This document shows, piece after piece, positions 14,204 through 19,748 of a DNA stretch of 19,748 nt (the stretch's first letter is position 1; the number at the start of each line of letters is the position of its first letter). The notes under the pieces were generated by a model, which was not told where the DNA came from, made no database searches, and saw only the letters and a list, made by a program, of their open reading frames with translations. The DNA is taken from positions 1 to 19,748 of the forward strand of contig JAQVGB010000011.1 in the NCBI GenBank assembly GCA_028696915.1. Direction: 5' to 3'. Source of the DNA: Candidatus Dojkabacteria bacterium (GTDB lineage: Bacteria > Patescibacteriota > Dojkabacteria > SC72 > JAFGCJ01). Both the position numbers and the translations under genes were made by a program.

Positions 14204-14944
14204 ATGAAATACTCAATCATGGGCGACGATATGCAGGCCCTCATTATTTCTCTGTCGTCAGGGGAAATGGTCTTGTCCGAGGCGGGAGCAATGATGTATA
14301 TGCGCGGTGGAATAGCGATCGATGCACACCTGAAAGGCGGATTGATCGGCGGACTGAAACGCGCGCTGACACGGGAAAGCCTCTTTCTGGTCACCTACAC
14401 CGCAAGCGCTGATGGAGCAGAACTTGGCCTTGCCGCGCCGACACCCGGTCACATGAAGCAGGTTTCATTACAGAACTCAACCCTGATCTGCCAGCGGGAT
14501 GCATTCCTGTGTGCAACAGGGCAGATTGAGACCGACGTGACATTCACCAAACGCCTCGGCTTCGGTTTTTTTGGTGGGGAAGGATTTATTTTGCAAAAGA
14601 TCTCCGGGACAGGAGAAGTATTCCTCCACGCGGGAGGCAACTTCGTAGAGAAAGAGCTTTCAGCCAACGAAACGATCGATATTGATACCGGATGCCTCGT
14701 CGCCATGGATGACAGTGTTGACTACGATATTCGGAGTATCGGAAATATCAAGACAAGCCTCTTTGCAGGAGAAGGACTATTCGTCGCTCATCTGACCGGC
14801 CCCGGGAAAGTTCTTATCCAGACACTTCCCTTCGCCCGCATGGCAGAAAAGATCGCAAGCGCGGTCGGCTCAACCCAGGGTGAGAGCCGCGGAGTCGCAG
14901 GAATTGGTGGCAATATTGTCAAAGGAATTCTCAGCGGCTCGTAG
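14204..14944 (+). CDS. AIM24/TIGR00266 family protein
   Basis: A 246-aa protein of the AIM24 family (TRAP-like beta fold), whose bacterial members are of unknown biochemical role. Typical features are MKYSIMGDDMQALIISL at the start, EMVLSEAGAMMYM, GGLIGGLKRALTRESLFLVTY in the first half, and FGGEGFILQKISGTGEVFLHAGG with IDTGCLVAMDDSVDYDIRSIG and FAGEGLFVAHLTGPGKVLIQTLP in the second, showing an internally repeated glycine-rich strand pattern. ATG 14192 would add MFLF, but the family starts where M at 14204 lies, so I prefer that. No signal peptide is seen. It stands between gatB and the nrdD promoter, as a single-gene unit. The tryptophan connection implied by the fold name TRAP-like is structural only. 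Confidence 0.85.
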   Translation: MKYSIMGDDMQALIISLSSGEMVLSEAGAMMYMRGGIAIDAHLKGGLIGGLKRALTRESLFLVTYTASADGAELGLAAPTPGHMKQVSLQNSTLICQRDAFLCATGQIETDVTFTKRLGFGFFGGEGFILQKISGTGEVFLHAGGNFVEKELSANETIDIDTGCLVAMDDSVDYDIRSIGNIKTSLFAGEGLFVAHLTGPGKVLIQTLPFARMAEKIASAVGSTQGESRGVAGIGGNIVKGILSGS

Positions 14945-14962
14945 AGAGCGCATTTCTGGTGA

Positions 14963-14993
14963 TCACACCGAAGTGAAATATTCCTAGAATATT
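14963..14993. promoter_or_regulatory. Two adjacent dyads upstream of nrdD, possible operators
   Basis: TCAC-ACCGAA-GTGA (14963-14976) and AATATTC-CTA-GAATATT (14977-14993) are perfect inverted repeats lying side by side, 57 bp upstream of the nrdD -35 box. Neither is followed by a T run, so termination is less likely than protein binding. They do not clearly match the NrdR box as I remember it. Confidence 0.45.
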
Positions 14994-15049
14994 ACTCCAG
15001 TTAAACTTCACAGCAAGAATTACTTTTACTATCACATTTCTCTGGGTGG

Positions 15050-15079
15050 TTGACCACGGGCATTGCACTGGACTATGCT
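15050..15079 (+). promoter_or_regulatory. Promoter of the first nrdD
   Basis: -35 TTGACC (15050-15055), 18-bp spacer, -10 TATGCT (15074-15079). Transcription would start near 15086, which lies downstream of the ATGs at 15063 and 15075, so it favours ATG 15117 as the true start. Confidence 0.55.
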
Positions 15080-15116
15080 GAATCCGAAACACAACCCATC
15101 TGCTCAACACCCGTCT

Positions 15117-16934
15117 ATGACCGATTACTCCACTCAAAACGTGGCTGTGCAGGCTATTGTCGAGTCGTATCTTAAGAAACTTGACTGGCAGGTACAAAAA
15201 GATGCCAACATCCACTACTCCTTCCCAGGCTATATGGAGCATATCGCGGAAGAGGTGACAAAGCATTATGTCATCAGTTCGCTCGTTCCCCAAAAGGCCG
15301 CAAAAGCACACAACGAGGGTGACATCTATATTCATGATCTTGGAAAGCATATCGTGCCCTACTGCGCAGGCTGGGATCTGCGGAAACTACTCATGGAGGG
15401 ATTCACCGGAATTCCCGACAAGTGCTCAGCCGGACCCGCCCGCCACCTGCAGACAGCGCTCGATCATGCGTCCCGCTTCATTTTGATCGTCTGTAACGAA
15501 TGGTCAGGCGCACAGGCATTTTCTTCTCTGGACACATTCATGGCGCCCTTTATTTACTATGATAATTTGAACTACAAAGAAATTAAAAGTTCCATTCAAA
15601 GCTTTATCTACAATCTCGGGATAAATACCCGCTACGGTGGGCAGATCCCGTTCTCAAACATCACGCTCGATTGGACCGTCCCAAACGATCTAAAAGACGA
15701 TCCGGTTATTATCGGCGGCACTCCCCAAAAGAAAACGTATCAAGAGTTCCAGCGTGAGATGGACCTTTTTAATAAAGCGCTCATTGAAGTTTTCCTCGAG
15801 GGTGATGCCGCAGGACAACCGTTTTCGTTTCCCATGCCAACCTACAACATTACGAAGGACTTCGACTGGGAGTGTCCAAATGCCAATTTGCTATTCGAGA
15901 TGACCGCAAAGTACGGTAATCCGTACTTCCAGAACTTTGTGAGCTCTGACCTCGATCCATCCGATGTACGAGCGATGTGTTGTCGTCTGCGTATGGACAT
16001 GACGCAACTCGTTAAGAAAACGGGGGGACGGTGGGCAAGCGGCGCATCGACCGGTTCCATCTGTGTGGTTGATGTAAACCTTCCAAGGATCGGATATTTA
16101 TCAAAAGGCGACGAGAAATACTTCTTTAAACGGCTTGATGACATGCTTGATTTGTGCAGGGATGTACTCGAGCACAAACGGAAACTGATTAGCGATAATA
16201 TGCACAATGGACTACTCCCGTACACGAAACGCTATCTTGGCACCTTCGACCGGCACTTCTCCACAATCGGTGTGCTCGGCATGAACGAAGCTCTTCTCAA
16301 TATGTGGAATATCACGACTGCAGACCCGAAAGGCGTAGAATTCACAAAGAAAACCATCAACCACATTCAAGACCGCCTTGTCCAGTTCCAAAAGGAAACA
16401 GGGAATTTGTATAACATGGAAGCAACTCCAAATGAAAGTGCAACGTACCGGCAAGCAAAGCTCGACAAGGAACGCTTTCCCGATATCATCACCGCTGGAA
16501 ACGGCGATCCCTACTACACCAATTCTACACAGCTTCCCGTCAATCACACCGACGATATGTTTGAAGCACTCGATCTGCAGGATGAAATCCAGTCACTCTA
16601 CACCGGAGGAACCGTCTTCCACGTTTTCCTCGGCGAGCGGTTGGTGTCTGCCACCGAATGCAAGGAATTGGTCCAAAAAATTGTGAACAACTACCGGCTT
16701 CCGTATTTTTCGATCACGCCGACATTTTCGGTTTGCCCTTCACACGGCTACATAGCCGGAGAAGCACAAACCTGCCCGCACACCGATACCAAGGGTAACC
16801 AATGTGCAGAAACACCGCTTGTATACTCCCGGGTCGTCGGCTACTACCGCCCTGTCCAGCAATGGAATAAAGGGAAAAAACAAGAATACAAGGAACGCAA
16901 GGAATTCTGCTACTCGTCAAAATCCCGCCGCTAA
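15117..16934 (+). CDS. nrdD: Class III anaerobic ribonucleoside-triphosphate reductase lacking an ATP-cone
   Basis: This glycyl-radical enzyme reduces ribonucleotides to deoxyribonucleotides without oxygen. From ATG 15117 the product is 605 aa (ATG 15063 would give 623). It begins directly with the catalytic barrel; no ATP-cone is present, so it lacks the usual dATP/ATP activity switch. Visible: NEGDIYIHDLGKHIVPYCAGWD (C83), NEWSGAQAFSSLDT, AMCCRLRMD (C288, C289; finger-loop radical Cys region), and the C-terminal YSRVVGYYRPVQQWN with radical Gly575. The terminal zinc site is unusual: CPSHGY, then CPHTDTKGNQC in place of CPxC, leaving three Cys plus a possible His. A second nrdD follows after 27 bp, then nrdG, so the three probably act together. 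The substrate and allosteric division between the two copies is unknown. Confidence 0.92.
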   Translation: MTDYSTQNVAVQAIVESYLKKLDWQVQKDANIHYSFPGYMEHIAEEVTKHYVISSLVPQKAAKAHNEGDIYIHDLGKHIVPYCAGWDLRKLLMEGFTGIPDKCSAGPARHLQTALDHASRFILIVCNEWSGAQAFSSLDTFMAPFIYYDNLNYKEIKSSIQSFIYNLGINTRYGGQIPFSNITLDWTVPNDLKDDPVIIGGTPQKKTYQEFQREMDLFNKALIEVFLEGDAAGQPFSFPMPTYNITKDFDWECPNANLLFEMTAKYGNPYFQNFVSSDLDPSDVRAMCCRLRMDMTQLVKKTGGRWASGASTGSICVVDVNLPRIGYLSKGDEKYFFKRLDDMLDLCRDVLEHKRKLISDNMHNGLLPYTKRYLGTFDRHFSTIGVLGMNEALLNMWNITTADPKGVEFTKKTINHIQDRLVQFQKETGNLYNMEATPNESATYRQAKLDKERFPDIITAGNGDPYYTNSTQLPVNHTDDMFEALDLQDEIQSLYTGGTVFHVFLGERLVSATECKELVQKIVNNYRLPYFSITPTFSVCPSHGYIAGEAQTCPHTDTKGNQCAETPLVYSRVVGYYRPVQQWNKGKKQEYKERKEFCYSSKSRR

Positions 16935-16941
16935 TCCGAAC

Positions 16942-16947
16942 TAATAT
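16942..16947 (+). promoter_or_regulatory. Possible internal -10 (TAATAT) before the second nrdD
   Basis: TAATAT lies in the 27-bp gap between the two nrdD genes and ends 14 bases before ATG 16962, the same spacing as other near-leaderless starts here. No -35 is obvious; the second gene may instead be read from the upstream promoter. Confidence 0.25.
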
Positions 16948-16961
16948 GTATCGCCTGCCTT

Positions 16962-19079
16962 ATGGGGTCGCTTAAAATTCGAAAAAGAAACGGAAGGATC
17001 GTAGATTTTACCAAGACAAAAATCACGATCGCGATCAGCAAGGCAATGGACGCCGTCGGACAAACCTCACTTCCAAAGGCCGAACGAATCACCGAGGACG
17101 TCGTCGCCGACATAAAAAAAGAGTACTTCAGCAAAAAAGTCACTCCCTCGGTCGAAAACGTGCAGGACCTCGTCGAAAAGCACCTTATCCTGCACCGGCT
17201 CCCCGAAGTTGCAAAGGCCTACATTCTGTACCGGGACCTGCATAGCCGAATCAGAAATATCGAAAACCTCGTCGATATTGCAAAGCTGACCAACGACTAT
17301 ATCGACCGCAAGGACTGGGAGGTCAACAGCAACTCGTCCATCGACTACTCCCTTCCGGGACTCAACAACTATATCTACTCTGAAGTCGGCAAGGTCTACT
17401 GGCTCAACCAGATTTTCACCAATGAAATGAAAGAGCTTCATCAGAGCGGTGATATCAAGATCAACAAACTTCAGGCCATAAGCCCCTACTGCATCGGATG
17501 GGACCTTCTTGACCTTATCACCGTCGGATTCGGCGGCGTGCCGGGATTTCTCCAGTGCTCTCCACCCAAGCATTTCTCGACCGCTCTCGGACAACTGTGC
17601 AACTTCATGTACACGACGACGCAGGAGGCTCCGGAAGGGGCTATCGCGGTTGCCAATTTCGATACACTGCTCGCGCCATTTGTCCACTTCGACAAGCTTA
17701 CCCACAAACAAGTCAAACAGAAACTACAGGAATACATATTCGATATGAACGTTCCGACAAAGGTCGGGGGACAGGTGCCGTTCACCAATATCTCACTTGA
17801 CCTCACCTGTCCGAAGTACTTTGCCGACCAGAATGTCATCATTGGCGGCAAGCCACAGAAAACAAAATACGGAGACTATCAGAAGGAAATGGATATGATC
17901 AACGCGGCCTTCGCCGAAGTCATGATGGAAGGCGACGCATCGGGCAGGGTCTTTTCATTCCCCATTCCTACCTACAATATCACCAAGGATTTCAACTGGG
18001 AAAACCCGGTCTATGAACCGATCTGGGAGATGACCGCAAAGTACGGCATCCCCTACTTTGCAAATTTCGTCAACAGCGACATGAAACCGGAAGATGCCCG
18101 TTCGATGTGTTGCCGCCTGAGGATCGACAACCGCGAGCTCCACCGCCGCGGTGGCGGTCTGTTCGGCGCAAATCCGCTGACCGGCTCAATCGGGTACGTC
18201 ACCATTAACTTCCCGCGCCTCGGCCATCTGTTTAAAGGACGTTCGGAGAAAGAGCTTTTCGAGCGTTTGGATTATCTTATTCAGGTATCATCTGACTGCC
18301 TTCAGCTCAGACGAGAAACACTTGAAAGCCTGACCGAAAAAGGATTTTTCCCGTATTCCAAATTCTACCTGCGCAATTTAAAGAAAAAGACGAAAAAGTA
18401 CTGGGACCATCATTTCAATACAATCGGTGTCATTGGTATCAACGAATGTTGTCTCAACTATCTGGACAAGGATCTGACATCACAGGAAGGCCAGGCGTTC
18501 GCAAAGCGGATCCTCGACCACTGCAACGATCTGCTGATCAAACTGCAGGAGAAAACCGGCCAACTCTACAATCTCGAGGCTATCCCGGGTGAATCGACCG
18601 GATACCAGCTTGCGAAACTTGATAAACGTCTCTACCCTGATATCAGGGTTGCCAACGAGGAGGATTACCGCAAAGGAGCTGAGCCCTACTATACGAACTC
18701 TACTCACCTGCCCGTTGGCTTCACCGACGATTTATTCGAGGCAATGGACAAGCAGGACGAACTGCAAAGCAAATATACCGGAGGGACCGTTTTTCACGTC
18801 TTCTTGGGAGAACGGCTGACATCTGGTGTGGACGCCGCCCGTCTGGTCAAAACAATTGCGTCACGCTACAAAATGCCCTATTTCACCCTGACACCAACTT
18901 TTTCAATCTGCGCATCACACGGATATCTTTCCGGAGAACATTGGTCTTGTCCGAAGTGCCAAAAAGAGTGCGAGGTCTATTCACGTATTGTCGGTAAAAT
19001 TCATCCGGTCCAACGGTGGAACCCGGGCAAGAAAGAGGAGTTTAAAGACCGGAAAACGTATCAGTACGGAAAGGCTTGA
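16962..19079 (+). CDS. nrdD: Class III anaerobic ribonucleoside-triphosphate reductase with N-terminal ATP-cone
   Basis: A 705-aa paralogue of the preceding gene. Residues about 3-92 form an ATP-cone (KIRKRNGRIVDFTKTKI start, HLILHRLPEVAKAYILYR end), the regulatory domain that senses ATP/dATP. The catalytic part has YCIGWD (C177), SMCCRLRID (C383, C384) and the radical site YSRIVGKIHPVQRWN with Gly678. The C-terminal zinc site is the regular four-Cys type (C650, C663, C666, C670). Two regions differ from the first copy: KINKLQAISPYC in place of the IHDLG segment, and QEAPEGAIAVANFDT in place of NEWSGAQAFSSLDT; the Tyr normally after the radical Gly is Lys. These could mean altered specificity. 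nrdG follows two bases after the stop. Confidence 0.93.
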   Translation: MGSLKIRKRNGRIVDFTKTKITIAISKAMDAVGQTSLPKAERITEDVVADIKKEYFSKKVTPSVENVQDLVEKHLILHRLPEVAKAYILYRDLHSRIRNIENLVDIAKLTNDYIDRKDWEVNSNSSIDYSLPGLNNYIYSEVGKVYWLNQIFTNEMKELHQSGDIKINKLQAISPYCIGWDLLDLITVGFGGVPGFLQCSPPKHFSTALGQLCNFMYTTTQEAPEGAIAVANFDTLLAPFVHFDKLTHKQVKQKLQEYIFDMNVPTKVGGQVPFTNISLDLTCPKYFADQNVIIGGKPQKTKYGDYQKEMDMINAAFAEVMMEGDASGRVFSFPIPTYNITKDFNWENPVYEPIWEMTAKYGIPYFANFVNSDMKPEDARSMCCRLRIDNRELHRRGGGLFGANPLTGSIGYVTINFPRLGHLFKGRSEKELFERLDYLIQVSSDCLQLRRETLESLTEKGFFPYSKFYLRNLKKKTKKYWDHHFNTIGVIGINECCLNYLDKDLTSQEGQAFAKRILDHCNDLLIKLQEKTGQLYNLEAIPGESTGYQLAKLDKRLYPDIRVANEEDYRKGAEPYYTNSTHLPVGFTDDLFEAMDKQDELQSKYTGGTVFHVFLGERLTSGVDAARLVKTIASRYKMPYFTLTPTFSICASHGYLSGEHWSCPKCQKECEVYSRIVGKIHPVQRWNPGKKEEFKDRKTYQYGKA

Positions 19080-19081
19080 GT

Positions 19082-19748
19082 ATGGTTATCTGCGGATTGA
19101 AGAAAGTTACCCTGATCGACTATCCAGAAAAAATAGCCTGCACAATCTTCACACACGGATGCAACCTCCGCTGTCCGTTCTGTCACAATCCGGAACTGGT
19201 CATCGATCCAGTCCCCACCACCAATACCCTTGCCTCCGACGAGCTTGTTTCGTTTCTTAAGACCCGGAACGGCAAACTGGAAGGGGTCGTTATCACGGGC
19301 GGCGAACCGCTCATTCACGCGAAAAAACTCCTGCCCCTTCTCGAGACAATCAAAGCATTGGGGTTCAGCATTAAAATTGATACAAACGGCACATTTCCGT
19401 CATGGCTGAAGGTGCTCATCGGGCAGAAGCTGATCGATTACATCGCGATGGACTTCAAGACTGCTCCTGCAGAATACGACTCAGTCGGGGCATCGATGGA
19501 ACAGCTCGACTCGATCCTTGAGTCACTCGCGATCATCATTCACTCCGACATACCGTACGAGATCAGGACCACACTGGTCCCCGGAATGCACACGCTGAGC
19601 ACTGTAGCAAACATGATGAGCAATGTCTCACGGGCAAACCGGTTTGTCCTGCAGAATTTCGTCCCAAGCAAAACCATCGACGATGCCTACCGAAAACGGA
19701 AGTCGTTTTCGCCCAAACAGATGGCGGAATTTCTAAAAATTGCAAAGC
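19082..19748 (+). CDS. nrdG: Anaerobic ribonucleotide reductase activating protein, radical SAM; 3' end cut by window edge
   Basis: NrdG uses S-adenosylmethionine and a [4Fe-4S] cluster to create the glycyl radical on NrdD. The open frame runs 222 codons to the window end. The cluster motif is GCNLRCPFCHN (C27, C31, C34; CxxxCxxC), preceded by LIDYPEKIACTIFTHG and followed by VVITGGEPLIH (SAM-binding GGEP) and IKIDTNG. The pattern is the NrdG2-like (archaeal and anaerobe) type rather than the short E. coli NrdG. It starts two bases after the nrdD stop with no Shine-Dalgarno sequence, so it is almost certainly co-transcribed and coupled. It probably activates both nrdD products, though this is inferred. 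The final residues are outside the window. Confidence 0.93.
   Translation, partial: MVICGLKKVTLIDYPEKIACTIFTHGCNLRCPFCHNPELVIDPVPTTNTLASDELVSFLKTRNGKLEGVVITGGEPLIHAKKLLPLLETIKALGFSIKIDTNGTFPSWLKVLIGQKLIDYIAMDFKTAPAEYDSVGASMEQLDSILESLAIIIHSDIPYEIRTTLVPGMHTLSTVANMMSNVSRANRFVLQNFVPSKTIDDAYRKRKSFSPKQMAEFLKIAK

Noticed and set aside
17067..17851. Long minus-strand open frames (121-214 codons) inside the second nrdD
   Set aside because: They are antisense to a strongly conserved enzyme, and the products resemble no family; typical shadow frames of G+C-balanced coding DNA.
15117..19079. A single nrdD split by a frameshift
   Set aside because: Each copy has its own full catalytic core, Cys pair and glycyl-radical site; they are paralogues and not two halves.

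Overview
This looks like bacterial chromosome from a streamlined lineage, most probably a member of the Candidate Phyla Radiation (Patescibacteria). The suggestion rests on several traits seen together: GatCAB in place of a visible GlnRS, an all-anaerobic NrdD/NrdG ribonucleotide reductase set, a secreted multidomain protein ending in repeated 'GWN' modules, few Shine-Dalgarno sequences, and promoters whose -10 boxes lie almost on the start codons. The code appears standard: TGA ends several genes, so this is not a UGA-recoding lineage. The taxonomic call is inference.

Layout. (1) 1-3625: divergent repair genes, mutL (minus strand, 3' end outside the window) and uvrB (plus). (2) 3718-6363: a large exported lectin-like protein of unknown function. 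(3) 6473-6546: tRNA-Gln(TTG). (4) 6547 to about 10100: an AT-rich island. A hand count gives 20 of 60 G+C at 8101-8160 against 31 of 60 at 13201-13260. The island holds a small unknown gene, a TrpR-type tryptophan repressor with its own trp-operator-like promoter, a tRNA-Trp(CCA), an unrecognised 334-aa protein that starts one base after the tRNA, and a tryptophanyl-tRNA synthetase of archaeal/eukaryotic type. (5) 10380-14056: an ASCH-domain protein and the overlapping gatC-gatA-gatB operon. (6) 14204-14944: an AIM24/TIGR00266 protein. (7) 15117 to the window end: two tandem class III ribonucleotide reductases (one without and one with an ATP-cone) and the radical-SAM activase nrdG, running off the right edge.

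How the parts fit. The most interesting region is 7.0-9.7 kb, which looks like a portable tryptophan module: sensor (TrpR with its three Trp-contact residues kept), operator (perfect dyad TACTAG-CA-CTAGTA over the -10), substrate tRNA, a possible class I aaRS-fold or cyclodipeptide-synthase-like partner, and the charging enzyme. The tRNA-Trp carries G1-C72 and A73, as archaeal and eukaryotic tRNA-Trp do, rather than the G73 of bacteria, and so matches the non-bacterial TrpRS beside it. Separately, tRNA-Gln has the U1-A72 pair that fits it to the GatCAB transamidation route encoded 4 kb away. No CRISPR array, rRNA, transposase or integrase was seen.
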